64,000 bases of DNA, from contig JAFIGD010000007.1 of NCBI GenBank assembly GCA_020831625.1, positions 62,001-126,000 on the forward strand, read 5' to 3'. Made by a program: the position numbers and the translations under genes. Source of the stretch: Verrucomicrobiota bacterium. GTDB taxonomy: Bacteria; Verrucomicrobiota; Kiritimatiellia; SS1-B-03-39; UBA6053. This document shows, piece by piece, positions 1 through 8,440 of the stretch (positions within the stretch are counted from its first letter, which is position 1; each line of letters opens with the position of its first letter). Below the pieces are notes generated by a model. It worked only from the letters and a program-made list of their open reading frames with translations, did not search any database and was not told where the DNA came from.

Positions 1-2
1 TG

Positions 3-1346
3 TTTGTGGGCGCGTCCGGATTGATTCTGGAATGCGGGGGCTCGCTGTCACACGGCGCGGTTGTGGCCCGGGAAATGGGACTGCCCGCGGTGGTGATTCC
101 CCAAGCCACGAAGATTTTCGAGGAAGGGGAAACCCTGCGGGTCGACGGACGCCGCGGACGGGTGCTGCGGGGCGATGCGTCGGAGTCCGCCGACAGCGAA
201 GCGGAGACCTATCCGGAAATCCCCCGGGAATACCGTCCCCCCGTGCCCGGACCCAAAGAAGCGTGGGGGGCCAGGCTACGCAATCGCTTTTTGCTGATTT
301 GGGCCGTCTTTTTCGCGGCGTATTATGCGCTGCCCGCCGCGTGGGTCGAGTTGCCGGTCACCCGGGCCATGGACGAGTTGCTGCTTCCCTGGGTCGCGCG
401 CCTGGGGGCTCCCGCCGCCGTGGCGGGCATTGCCTTCTTTTATGCCGCGATCTGTATGGCGGGGCAACGACTTCTCACCGACGTTCCGCGCCTGCGTGAG
501 GCCTCCCGCCGGGTCAAAGTCTTTCGGAAACGGTTGAAAGGCGTCCCGGCCTCGCATCCGCATCAGGCGGTGATGGCCGGCTGGACAAAAGAGGTCACCC
601 AACGCAACCTTCAGGCCTCTTTTGTTCCGATCGCGGTGCTTCTGGGACCGATGATCCTGACGTTCTTTTGGTTTCCGGAGCGGGTGGAGCCCGGCTGGCG
701 GAACGCGCCGCCCGGATCCACCGTGTTTGTGTCCGTCGAGGTGGACGGGGAGCACCTGACTCCGGTGGAGGTGCGGGTGCCCGACGGCTGGGAGGTCGAT
801 GGCGGGACGCTTCGGGAAAATCCCCGCGTTCGCCCCGTGCTGGAGCGGCAGTATCGAAATTGGAATCAGCGGCCGGACTTGTCACAATATCACTCCTGGG
901 AGGCGCAGGCTGCGGCCCTGCGGGCCCGCGAGGAGATGCTTTCGGATTTAAGGCGGTATTTGGACGGGAAAATTCCTCCGCAAACCCTGGCGTGGGTGGT
1001 GAGACCTCCGTCCGACGCGGTCGGCCGCTTTCCGATTCGCGTTGTGACAGAAGATGACTCGGAACTCGGAAGCGTGATGGTGCTGGGGACCCGCGCCGCG
1101 CCCGAACCCCGGGAAATCACCGATCCCTCCCGTCCTCCCATGCAGGTCGTGGCCGGCGCCGGCGATCAACCCCTCCGCGAACTGCGGATCAGTTATGCTC
1201 AGACGCACGAGCGGGACGGCCTGGTGTTCTGGAAACCCGTGGAGCGCTTCGTGCGTCCCCCTCTGCTCTCGGGCTGGCTGCTGGTGTATCTGCTGGCCTA
1301 TGTGCCCGGCATGTACTTGATGCGATTTATCCTGCGGGTGCCCTGA
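3..1346 (+). CDS. PEP-utilising swivelling domain fused to a membrane domain, 5'-truncated
   Basis: The reading frame is already open at the left edge, so the gene begins outside the window. Counting from the GTG at position 6, residues 1-57 match the C-terminal phosphohistidine (swivelling) domain of PEP synthase/PPDK-type enzymes: the run SHGAVVARE carries the usual catalytic His (about His16) and is followed by GLPAVV. This is not followed by the usual end of a soluble enzyme. Instead there is a spacer, hydrophobic segments near 95-115 and 135-152, a basic helical stretch (160-180), another membrane segment near 205-223, a roughly 190-residue soluble region and a last membrane segment near 420-440. 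The pair of membrane helices around a basic helix resembles DUF106/EMC3-type proteins, but that is a visual impression. The missing N-terminus probably holds a pyruvate-phosphate dikinase-like nucleotide-binding domain. Confidence 0.7.
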   Translation, partial: FVGASGLILECGGSLSHGAVVAREMGLPAVVIPQATKIFEEGETLRVDGRRGRVLRGDASESADSEAETYPEIPREYRPPVPGPKEAWGARLRNRFLLIWAVFFAAYYALPAAWVELPVTRAMDELLLPWVARLGAPAAVAGIAFFYAAICMAGQRLLTDVPRLREASRRVKVFRKRLKGVPASHPHQAVMAGWTKEVTQRNLQASFVPIAVLLGPMILTFFWFPERVEPGWRNAPPGSTVFVSVEVDGEHLTPVEVRVPDGWEVDGGTLRENPRVRPVLERQYRNWNQRPDLSQYHSWEAQAAALRAREEMLSDLRRYLDGKIPPQTLAWVVRPPSDAVGRFPIRVVTEDDSELGSVMVLGTRAAPEPREITDPSRPPMQVVAGAGDQPLRELRISYAQTHERDGLVFWKPVERFVRPPLLSGWLLVYLLAYVPGMYLMRFILRVP

Positions 1347-1383
1347 TTCCAACCCCACCGAAAGGGCGGCCTCACACAGAGTT

Positions 1384-1427
1384 GGTGCCACGCTGGCGCA
1401 AAGTTATGGCTAAGCCCGGTGGCAACC
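1384..1427 (+). ncRNA. Possible degenerate c-di-GMP-I (GEMM)-like RNA
   Basis: In the 267-bp gap between two convergent genes, GGTGCCAC (1384-1391) can pair with GTGGC-A-ACC (1419-1427, one bulged A). The enclosed loop contains GGCGCAAAG, then GGCTAAG, then the 3' strand GGTGGCAACC. GCAAAG, CTAAG and a closing GGCAACC-type strand occur in the same order in c-di-GMP-I riboswitches, often upstream of envelope genes in PVC bacteria. The 5' helix with a GAAA tetraloop expected of that class is not clear, and only a 7-codon ORF (ATG at 1449) follows. It may be a remnant or chance. Confidence 0.25.
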
Positions 1428-1613
1428 TATTTCTGCAAAGCCCGAACATGAAAGTCCACATAAATGATTAAATACAAATCGGTTATACCCCTTAGTTTGA
1501 CGTGTATGCCTGGAGGGGTTTGAGCGGATAGCCCGGGGGCAGCGACGAAGGAGTGCAGCCTCGGGAAAAAGAGACAAACCCATCAGCAAAACCCCGTTCC
1601 GCTTTGACGGGTG

Positions 1614-4523
1614 TCACCCCATAATTTCGCGGAGGTTGAGTGCGAGGCGGGGCGGGTTGAGGCGGTTGCGGGAGCCGAGGACGCAGACGCGGGCGTCGGC
1701 TTCGAGGGCGGCGGTGAGTTCCTCGCCGGTGCGGCGGAGGTCGGCGGCGGTGGTGGCGCGGACTTCGTCCCATTGCTGTTGACGGAGTTCGCCTGTGAGG
1801 CCGATGAGATGGCGGATGAGGGCGGAGTGGCTTTGCTGCGCGGGATGGTGCGGGCGGCTGAGGGTGCCGAGGGTACCGATGACGGCCTGTTCGAGATCGT
1901 TGTCGCTGAGATCGATGCCGGCGAGCCATTGGGCGGACTGGCGGTAGGTTTCGAGGCTTTGCTCGACGTGGGGGTCCCGGTAACTGGTGAAGGAGAAGAC
2001 GCGGCTGATGCGGTCGAAGCTGCACGAGGCGCCGTAGGCGCCGCCGCGGACGCGGATGTGGTCCCAGAGATAGTCGTTGCGGAGCAGGCGGGTGGCGACG
2101 CGGACGGAGGCGTGGGGGAGGGTTTCGGAGGGCCGCAGACGGGTGGCGAGGCCGACGAAGTTGACGGCGGAGGGGATGACGAGGCCTTCGCGGGTGACGT
2201 TGGTGAGGGGTGTCCATGCGCAGGGGCCGGGTGCGGGACCGTCGGGAATGGCGTCGAGGAATTCCGGGAGTTGGTCGAGGGCGAGGGTGACGCCTTCGGC
2301 CTGTCCGCCGAGATGAAGTTTGAGGGCGGCGGTGCGGATGAGGGTGCGGTGGAGGTGCTGGAGGCGGTCGGTGAGTGCCTCGACGGGGTCGTTTTCCCAG
2401 TTGCGGAGGGCTTCGAGGTAGCAGAGGCCGCCCATTTCCTCGCTGGCGCGTTCGGCGGGGGAAAAGGCGGCGAGCAGCCGGAGGCTGATGACGCGGCTGC
2501 CGTTGTGGATGAGGTTGGACTCCTCGTTTGATTTTTCCTCGAGGAGGAGCTGGTGCACCCGTTCGGGCGGGCCAAGGAGGGGCTCGCACAGCATTTGCCG
2601 GAGGAGGGCGAAGGTGGCGGGGATTTTCTCGTGCAGGGTTTTGACGCGGAGGGTGAGTTCCGCGATCATGCCGTCCGGTTTCAGGGTTTCGGAGGTTTCG
2701 ATCTGGGCGGAGAGTCCGCCGGTGTGGCAGGAGAGCTGTTCGTTGAATTGGATGTGGTCGAGGGTGCGGGTGCCGAGTTCGGTGAGGCAGCGGCTGTAGA
2801 GGGAGAGGAGGGGGAGGTCCCGGGAGTCGAGGTCGCGGACATCGAAGAGGAGGTCGATGTAGAGGATGCCGGCGGTTCCGAGGGTGTGGGCGAGAACAGG
2901 GACGCCGGAGACGGTGTGGATGTCGAGGGGCGGATCGGGGGTGAAGTGGTTGACGTCGTTGAGGCGGAGCCGGGGGAGGGTTTTGAGAGCCTCGGGGCTG
3001 TCGGGGACGGACTGAAAGCGGTCCACGGCGTCGATAAGCTGCTGGTTGCGGGCTTCGGCTTCGGGTTTGCGGGCGAATTCGGTGGTGAATTCGGCGATGC
3101 GGGTGGCTTCGTCGGCGAGTTCGCGGGCCTCGAGGGCGGGGTCGGGGCGGACGATGACGACGGCGCGGGAGGTGTTTTCGAGGAGGTGTGTCCGGATCCA
3201 GTCGGTAAAGAGGGCGGGTTCTTTCTCCCAGCGGACGCGGAGGGCGCGGATGCGGGATTCCATTTGCAGGGCGTCGAGGGGATCGCCGCCGTTGATCCAG
3301 ACGTTGAGGGTCTGGAGCATGGTGACGAGGCCTTTGGGGGTGCCGCCGGTGTTTTGTTCGCGGAAGTAGAATTCGGTGCTGTTGAAGGCGCCTTCGATGA
3401 GGTCGGTCCGGAATCCGTCGCGGGCAATGGTTTCGAGGCTTTTGAGGAGGAGGTCGATGACGGCGTCCTCGCTGCCGGGTTCGACCCCGCGGAGGCCGTA
3501 GGCGGCGGAGGGCTGGAGGAGGTGGGTGTTGATGGAGCCGCCGAGGAGGTCCTCGCCGAGGCCGCTTTCGAGGAGGGCGATGCGGAGGGGGCTGGCGGGA
3601 TTGCGGGTGAGGAGGTAGTTGACCATGTTGGCGAGCAGGAGTTCGTCGAGGTCGAGGCAGGTGCCGGGAAAGAGCCAGTTCATGGAGGCGAACACGCCCT
3701 CGTCGTCGTGTTCGCCGGCGGGGTAGGTTCCTTCGAGGCGGCGGGTTTGGGTCCAGGCGGGCTGGAGGGCGACGGGGGGCGGAACGGGTCCGGGCCGGGC
3801 GCGGGAGAGAAACGCGTCGAGTTTGTTGAGGCGCTCGAGGGGATCGTCGTCGCCGTAGAAGTAGACAAAGGCGTTGGCGGGGTGATAGTGATCGCGGTGA
3901 AACTGCTGAAAGGCCTCGAAGGTGAGGTCGGGGATGTGCGCGGGGGCGCCGCCGTAGTCGAAGCGGTAGAGGCTGTCGGGGAAGAGGGCCTGCTGGCTGA
4001 TGTCCTCCCAGCGGCTGTCGGCGCTGGCGTAGACGCCTTTCATTTCGTTGTAGACGACACCCTGGAATTCGTAGCCGCCGCGCGAGCCTTTTTGAAGGCG
4101 CCAGCCCTCCTGGCCGAGAACGGCGGGGGTGAGGCGGGGAAAGAAGACGGCGTCGAGATAGACATCCATCAGGTGATAAAAGTCGGCGGGATTGCAACTG
4201 GCGACCGGATAGCAGGTGCGGTCGGGATAGGTGAAGGCGTTGAGATAGGTTTGCAGGGAGGTTTTGAGGAGTTCTTTGAAGGGCTCTTTGACGGGGTATT
4301 TTTCGCTGCCGCAGAGCACGGAGTGCTCGAGGATGTGAGGGAGTCCGGTGTGGTCGGCCCGCGGGGTGCGGAAGGTGATGCCGAAGACTTTGTTGTCGTC
4401 GGGACTGACCAGGGAGAGCACTTTGGCGCCGGAGCGGTGTTCGTAAAGGAAGCCTTCGGCGTTTTGGAGGGGAAGGGTTCGGTGTTGGATGAAGGTGAAG
4501 GCGGGATGTTGAGGGGAAAGCAT
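1614..4523 (-). CDS. M16 family zinc metalloprotease, PreP-like
   Basis: This encodes a 969-residue peptidase of the M16 (insulinase/pitrilysin) family, closest in layout to the single-chain presequence proteases (PreP/Cym1/M16C) that degrade short unfolded peptides in a closed chamber. The inverted zinc motif HILEH lies at residues 63-67 within GLPHILEHSVLCGSEKYP, and the third ligand is likely Glu160 in VVYNEMKGVYA. The length fits two fused halves, with the C-terminal half inactive. No signal peptide is visible, so it is probably cytoplasmic. I chose the ATG at 4523. An upstream TTG at 4643 would add 40 unconvincing Pro/Lys-rich residues and reach the mraZ start codon. It diverges from the mraZ operon and shares a 119-bp intergenic region with it. 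Confidence 0.9.
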   Translation of the reverse strand: MLSPQHPAFTFIQHRTLPLQNAEGFLYEHRSGAKVLSLVSPDDNKVFGITFRTPRADHTGLPHILEHSVLCGSEKYPVKEPFKELLKTSLQTYLNAFTYPDRTCYPVASCNPADFYHLMDVYLDAVFFPRLTPAVLGQEGWRLQKGSRGGYEFQGVVYNEMKGVYASADSRWEDISQQALFPDSLYRFDYGGAPAHIPDLTFEAFQQFHRDHYHPANAFVYFYGDDDPLERLNKLDAFLSRARPGPVPPPVALQPAWTQTRRLEGTYPAGEHDDEGVFASMNWLFPGTCLDLDELLLANMVNYLLTRNPASPLRIALLESGLGEDLLGGSINTHLLQPSAAYGLRGVEPGSEDAVIDLLLKSLETIARDGFRTDLIEGAFNSTEFYFREQNTGGTPKGLVTMLQTLNVWINGGDPLDALQMESRIRALRVRWEKEPALFTDWIRTHLLENTSRAVVIVRPDPALEARELADEATRIAEFTTEFARKPEAEARNQQLIDAVDRFQSVPDSPEALKTLPRLRLNDVNHFTPDPPLDIHTVSGVPVLAHTLGTAGILYIDLLFDVRDLDSRDLPLLSLYSRCLTELGTRTLDHIQFNEQLSCHTGGLSAQIETSETLKPDGMIAELTLRVKTLHEKIPATFALLRQMLCEPLLGPPERVHQLLLEEKSNEESNLIHNGSRVISLRLLAAFSPAERASEEMGGLCYLEALRNWENDPVEALTDRLQHLHRTLIRTAALKLHLGGQAEGVTLALDQLPEFLDAIPDGPAPGPCAWTPLTNVTREGLVIPSAVNFVGLATRLRPSETLPHASVRVATRLLRNDYLWDHIRVRGGAYGASCSFDRISRVFSFTSYRDPHVEQSLETYRQSAQWLAGIDLSDNDLEQAVIGTLGTLSRPHHPAQQSHSALIRHLIGLTGELRQQQWDEVRATTAADLRRTGEELTAALEADARVCVLGSRNRLNPPRLALNLREIMG

Positions 4524-4602
4524 GGCGGGGGTTATACGCGCAAAGGAGACAATAGGCAATGGGGAATTTTTTTGATCTTTTCCGGCTTTTGGGATTGCTT
4601 GT

Positions 4603-4628
4603 GTGGGGCGGGGTGGGGTAGAGTGGGG
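4603..4628 (+). promoter_or_regulatory. Probable MraZ operator: three GTGGGG direct repeats
   Basis: GTGGGG occurs at 4603-4608, 4613-4618 and 4623-4628, exactly 10 bp apart, so all three lie on one face of the helix. A degenerate fourth, GTGTCA, sits at 4633. In E. coli and Mollicutes, MraZ binds arrays of GTGGG-type repeats upstream of its own gene with this spacing. The array ends 15 bp before the mraZ ATG, so it would cover the transcription start or leader. A weak candidate -35 (TTGATC, 4572-4577) and -10 (TTGCTT, 4595-4600) lie just upstream. Autoregulation of the dcw operon is the natural reading. Confidence 0.75.
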
Positions 4629-4642
4629 CAAGGTGTCAAACA

Positions 4643-5122
4643 ATGTCGAATGAATTACAACAGCTTATCGCCAGTGCAGGCGGGGGTTCCGCCCCGTTTA
4701 TGGGGAAGCATGTGCATTCGTTGGACCCGAAAAAACGGCTGACCATTCCCTCGGTGTGGCGGGATGTGGTGGGGGAGGCGAAGAGTCTTTACCTGATGCC
4801 GGGGATTGACCGGCCGTGTTTGATGCTGCTGCCGCCGTCGGTGATGGCTCAACTGATGCAAAGGATGGAGGGGATGCACCTTTCGGATCCGGAGGAGATG
4901 GAGCTTATGCTGACGGTGGCGTCGGAGTCGGATCATTTGTCTTTTGATGCCCAGGGCCGGGTGCGCGTGAATGACGAGCATTTGGGCTTTGCGGGGTTGG
5001 AGGGTGAGGTGGTCCTTGCCGGCGCGTTTAATCGTATTGAGTTGTGGAATCCTGAAGCCTGGGCGGCCCGCAAGAAGAGTTCGAGCGGGTTGTCGACGGC
5101 GGCGAAGTCCCTGAAAATGTAA
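4643..5122 (+). CDS. mraZ: MraZ, transcriptional regulator of the dcw cluster
   Basis: This 159-residue protein has two SpoVT/AbrB-like DNA-binding repeats, at about 22-62 (LDPKKRLTIP) and 98-140 (FDAQGRVRV), each with the family D-x3-R signature. MraZ forms ring-shaped oligomers that bind direct repeats upstream of the division and cell-wall cluster and usually repress it. It is the first gene of the cluster here, as in most bacteria. The N-terminal 20 residues ahead of the first repeat are longer than usual and low in complexity. The C-terminal tail is Ser/Lys-rich. The next ORF starts 18 bp downstream on the same strand. Confidence 0.96.
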   Translation: MSNELQQLIASAGGGSAPFMGKHVHSLDPKKRLTIPSVWRDVVGEAKSLYLMPGIDRPCLMLLPPSVMAQLMQRMEGMHLSDPEEMELMLTVASESDHLSFDAQGRVRVNDEHLGFAGLEGEVVLAGAFNRIELWNPEAWAARKKSSSGLSTAAKSLKM

Positions 5123-5140
5123 CCTGAACCGGAGAACGAT

Positions 5141-5338
5141 ATGGCCAGTCTAAAAAATCTGTTTATGTGGTCGGGTGTTTTAAAGCGCACGGACCGGTCG
5201 CGCGCCATCCGGCTTCCGGGTGAGGGCGGGATGCGGCTGTCGATTGAGCTGATGCAGAAGCATCCGTTGAATTCCGAATATCTGGGCGATCTCCGGGTTT
5301 CGGGCCGGAATGGAGGGGCCGCGTCGCGGCGAAGGTGA
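5141..5338 (+). CDS. Small basic unknown protein between mraZ and rsmH
   Basis: This 65-codon ORF starts with ATG preceded by a good ribosome binding site (CCGGAGAACGAT). Its TGA stop (5336-5338) overlaps the rsmH ATG (5338) by one base, so rsmH translation is probably coupled to it. The product is basic (many Arg/Lys) and ends in an Arg-rich tail, with no signal peptide or membrane segment. I do not recognise a family. Position, spacing and the ribosome binding site argue that it is translated. It could also be a leader ORF whose only job is coupling. Confidence 0.55.
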   Translation: MASLKNLFMWSGVLKRTDRSRAIRLPGEGGMRLSIELMQKHPLNSEYLGDLRVSGRNGGAASRRR

Positions 5339-6285
5339 TGGTGGCAGCCACGGTTCATCTGTCGGTCTTGCTCCCGGAAGCGTTGGAAGGCTTGCGGGTG
5401 AAAGCCGGGGGCGTTTACATCGACGCGACGCTGGGCGGCGCCGGGCATACCCGGGCGCTGTTGGAGGCGTGTGCGCCGGACGGGCGGGTGTACGGGGTGG
5501 ACCGGGATCCGGCGGCGCTGGCGCGGGCGGGGGAGACGCTGGCGGACTTCGGGGACCGTTTCCGGGGACTGCACGGCAATTTTGCGGACGTGGAGGCGCT
5601 GGCGCGGGACGCGGGTGTGGCGTCGGTGGACGGGGTGCTGATGGATCTGGGGGTGAGTTCGGATCAGTTGGACACGCCGGAGCGGGGTTTCAGTTTCCGC
5701 TTTGAGGGTCCGTTGGACATGCGGATGGATCCGACGCGGGGGGTGTCGGCGGCGGAATGGCTGGCGGCGCACACGGAGGAGGAGATTGCGGACACAATTT
5801 ATCAGTTGGGCGAGGAGCGGCAGTCGCGCCGGATCGCGCGGGCGGTGGTGAAGGCGCGTGAGGCGGGGGACTTGAACACGACCTCGGATTTGGCGGAGGT
5901 GGTGGAGCGCGCGGTGGGCGGGCGCAAGGGCGCGCGGATTCATCCGGCGACGCGGACGTTTCAGGCGCTGCGGATGGCGGTGAACGAGGAGTTGGAGTCG
6001 ATTGAGCGTGGGGTGGAGTCCGCCCTGCGGCTTTTAAAGGATGGCGGCCGGCTGGCGGTGATTACGTTTCACTCGCTGGAGGACCGTTTGGTGAAGCAGA
6101 TTTTCCGGCGGCACGAGGGCCGGGAGGAGTCTCTCTATGAGGGGGGCAGTGTCTGGCGGGGGGAGGAGCCCCGGGGCATTCGGGTGACCCGGAAGCCGGT
6201 GACGGCTTCGGAGGCGGAGTGCGCGGTGAATTCGCGGGCCCGCTCCGCGAAATTGAGAATACTTGAAAAAGGAGAAACATCATGA
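5338..6285 (+). CDS. rsmH: RsmH (MraW), 16S rRNA m4C1402 methyltransferase
   Basis: This 315-residue SAM-dependent enzyme methylates N4 of C1402 in the 16S rRNA decoding centre. It begins with the family hallmark HLSVLLPEALEGL, followed by the SAM-binding motif YIDATLGGAGHTRALLE (about 27-43) and VDGVLMDLGVSSDQLD. The C-terminal part contains VITFHSLEDRLVKQIFR, also characteristic. The ATG at 5338 overlaps the TGA of the preceding small ORF, and an in-frame GTG lies immediately before it at 5335. Its stop overlaps the start of the ftsL-like gene by four bases (ATGA). Confidence 0.96.
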   Translation: MVAATVHLSVLLPEALEGLRVKAGGVYIDATLGGAGHTRALLEACAPDGRVYGVDRDPAALARAGETLADFGDRFRGLHGNFADVEALARDAGVASVDGVLMDLGVSSDQLDTPERGFSFRFEGPLDMRMDPTRGVSAAEWLAAHTEEEIADTIYQLGEERQSRRIARAVVKAREAGDLNTTSDLAEVVERAVGGRKGARIHPATRTFQALRMAVNEELESIERGVESALRLLKDGGRLAVITFHSLEDRLVKQIFRRHEGREESLYEGGSVWRGEEPRGIRVTRKPVTASEAECAVNSRARSAKLRILEKGETS

Positions 6286-6719
6286 CGACAGGACGCACGA
6301 CACGGAAAACCGGACGGACGGCGGGGCGCAAGCCCGGCAGTCGGAACAAGGTGCTGCACACGCGGCGGGTTCGCCTGCCGATGGGGTGGATGGTGCTGCT
6401 GACGATGTTGGTGGTGAGCGTTTTCGCATACCTGTTTCTGTGTACGACCACGGAGCGGCTGGCGAATCAGATCAAATCGGAGGAGCAGGAGATCGAGCAG
6501 CTTCGCCGCCGGGTGGCGAGCGAGGAGGTTCGCTGGAGCGAGATGGTGGGGCCCCGCCGATTGGAGGAGGCGCTGCGGAAACACAGGCTGGTGATGAATT
6601 ATCCGGCGAACCATCAGATTGTGCATGTGCGCGATATGGCGATGTGGGAGAGCGGTCAGGGTTCGGCGGACATGATTGGACAGCTTGACCGGTTTGAGGG
6701 AGGGCGGGCACGGCCGTGA
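6282..6719 (+). CDS. ftsL: FtsL-like single-pass division protein
   Basis: This 145-residue protein has a very basic cytoplasmic N-terminus (1-33), one membrane span (about 35-55) and a periplasmic heptad-like region (about 56-82), which is the architecture of FtsL. FtsL bridges FtsB/FtsQ and activates the FtsWI septal synthase. The sequence is too divergent to call by similarity, as is usual for FtsL. The assignment rests on topology and on its place between rsmH and ftsI. It overlaps both neighbours by four bases (ATGA at 6282, GTGA at 6716). The C-terminal 60 residues are longer than in proteobacterial FtsL. Confidence 0.75.
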   Translation: MTTGRTTRKTGRTAGRKPGSRNKVLHTRRVRLPMGWMVLLTMLVVSVFAYLFLCTTTERLANQIKSEEQEIEQLRRRVASEEVRWSEMVGPRRLEEALRKHRLVMNYPANHQIVHVRDMAMWESGQGSADMIGQLDRFEGGRARP

Positions 6720-8437
6720 AGCGAAGCGCATTTGCCGGGCGGGCGCTCACCTGCGGCCTGCTTTTTTTAACGCTGTTCGGCGGTTTGGCCGCGCGGATTA
6801 CGCATCTGCAGCTCGGGGAGCATCCCGAGCTGCGGCAGGCGTATCAGCGCCGGATTCAGTTCCGCCGTGAGCTGCGGGGAATGCGCGGACGGGTGCTGGA
6901 CCGGAACAACCGGATTCTGGCGATGGATGAGGGGCGCCGGCATGTGGCGGTGGACCCGAGTTTTGTGAGCCGTCATAATGACACGAAGCGTTTGCATCAG
7001 GCGTTGTCGGCGTTTTTGCAGGTGGACCCGGGATTTATCGGGGCGCGGCTGGCGGAGACGGACCGCCGGTATGCGGTGCTGGAGCGGTTTGTGGAGGAAT
7101 ACCGGGCGGAGGAGCTGGTGCAGTATTTGGAATCGAACAAGATCCGCCGCGGGGTGGTGGTGGAGTCGGTGAACACGCGGACGTATCCGCATGAGAATTT
7201 GATGAGTCATGTGCTGGGCTTTGTGAACCGCGAGGGGATGGGGTCGGCGGGCGTGGAGCAGACGATGCACCGGTTTTTGGAGGCGCGCGAAGGCTTGCGG
7301 GTCGGGGAGGCGGATGCGCGGCGCCGCGAGCTGGTGGCGCGGCGGATGGTGCAGATTGACGCGAGTGACGGGGCGGATGTGGTGCTGACGCTGGATCAGT
7401 ATTTGCAGGACGGGGTGGAGCGGGCGCTGGACCGGGGGATTTCGCAGTTCAACGCGGAGGGCGGCTGGGCGGTGGTGCTGGATGTGAAGACGGGGGAGGT
7501 GCTGGCGATGGCGAGCCGACCGGATTTTGATCCGAATGATTTTCAGCGGGCGGACCGGGAGTCGTTCAGGAACCGCAATGTGACGGGGAGCTATGAGCCG
7601 GGATCGATTTTCAAGGCGATGGTGTTCGCGGCGGCGCTGAACGACGGGCTGGTGGATTTGGACGAGGTGATCGACACGGAGCACGGGATGTGGATTCACC
7701 GGGGGCGTCCGCTGCGGGATTATCACGGATACGGGAGTCTGACGGCCTCGGAGGTGATTTACAAGTCGAGCAATATCGGCACGGCGAAAATCGCGCTGCG
7801 GATGAGTCCGCAGCGGATGTATGATTATTTGCGGGATTTCGGGTTCGGCGCGCGGACGGGCATTGAGCTGCCGGGGGATGAGTCGGGCATTATGCATCAT
7901 CCGGGCCGCTGGGACAGCCTGACGCACAGCCGGATGTCGATGGGCCATGCGGTGAATGTGACGGCGCTGCAGATGGCTGCGGCGATGAACGCGCTGGCGA
8001 ATGACGGGGTGCTGATGCGCCCGTGGCTGGTGCGGGAGGTTCGGTCTTTGAACGGCGAGGTGTTGTACCGGGGGCATCCGCAGGAGGCGGGTCCGCCGGT
8101 GGTGCGTCCGGAAACGGCGCGGATCATGCGGACGCTGCTGGCGGGGGTGACGCGGCCGGGCGGGACCGGACGCCGGGCGGCGATCGAGGGGTATGAGATT
8201 GCGGGAAAGACGGGGACGGCGCAGAAGGTGCTTCCGGGCGGCGGGTACGCGGACCGGTTGAACATTGCAAGTTTTGTCGGGTTTTTCCCGGCGGAGAATC
8301 CGGTGGTGACGGTGTTGGTGAGCATTGACGAGCCGAAGGGTGCGTTGCGCACGGGCGGTTCGGTGGCGGCTCCGATTTTCCGGGAAATCGCGGAACACAC
8401 GATCGCGTATTACGGGATCCCGCCGGAGGGATTTTGA
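6716..8437 (+). CDS. ftsI: FtsI/PBP3, division-specific peptidoglycan transpeptidase
   Basis: This 573-residue class B penicillin-binding protein has an N-terminal membrane anchor (about 8-27), a dimerisation/pedestal domain and a transpeptidase domain with all three active-site motifs: SIFK (Ser297, Lys300), SSN (351-353) and KTG (498-500). It cross-links septal peptidoglycan together with FtsW, encoded about 6 kb downstream in the same cluster. The start is GTG at 6716, overlapping the ftsL-like stop. The C-terminus ends soon after the KTG fold with no PASTA domain, unlike the Gram-positive SpoVD/PBP2x forms. Confidence 0.95.
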   Translation: MKRSAFAGRALTCGLLFLTLFGGLAARITHLQLGEHPELRQAYQRRIQFRRELRGMRGRVLDRNNRILAMDEGRRHVAVDPSFVSRHNDTKRLHQALSAFLQVDPGFIGARLAETDRRYAVLERFVEEYRAEELVQYLESNKIRRGVVVESVNTRTYPHENLMSHVLGFVNREGMGSAGVEQTMHRFLEAREGLRVGEADARRRELVARRMVQIDASDGADVVLTLDQYLQDGVERALDRGISQFNAEGGWAVVLDVKTGEVLAMASRPDFDPNDFQRADRESFRNRNVTGSYEPGSIFKAMVFAAALNDGLVDLDEVIDTEHGMWIHRGRPLRDYHGYGSLTASEVIYKSSNIGTAKIALRMSPQRMYDYLRDFGFGARTGIELPGDESGIMHHPGRWDSLTHSRMSMGHAVNVTALQMAAAMNALANDGVLMRPWLVREVRSLNGEVLYRGHPQEAGPPVVRPETARIMRTLLAGVTRPGGTGRRAAIEGYEIAGKTGTAQKVLPGGGYADRLNIASFVGFFPAENPVVTVLVSIDEPKGALRTGGSVAAPIFREIAEHTIAYYGIPPEGF

Positions 8438-8440
8438 GCG

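Noticed and set aside
4524-4643. N-terminal extension of the M16 protease to a TTG at 4643
   Set aside because: It would run through the MraZ operator to the mraZ start codon and adds residues unlike any M16 N-terminus; the ATG at 4523 is a better start.
2553-4742. Long plus-strand open frame opposite the M16 protease gene
   Set aside because: Its translation is low-complexity Gly/Glu/Val and is the mirror of a gene with clear M16 motifs; an antisense artefact of GC-rich sequence.
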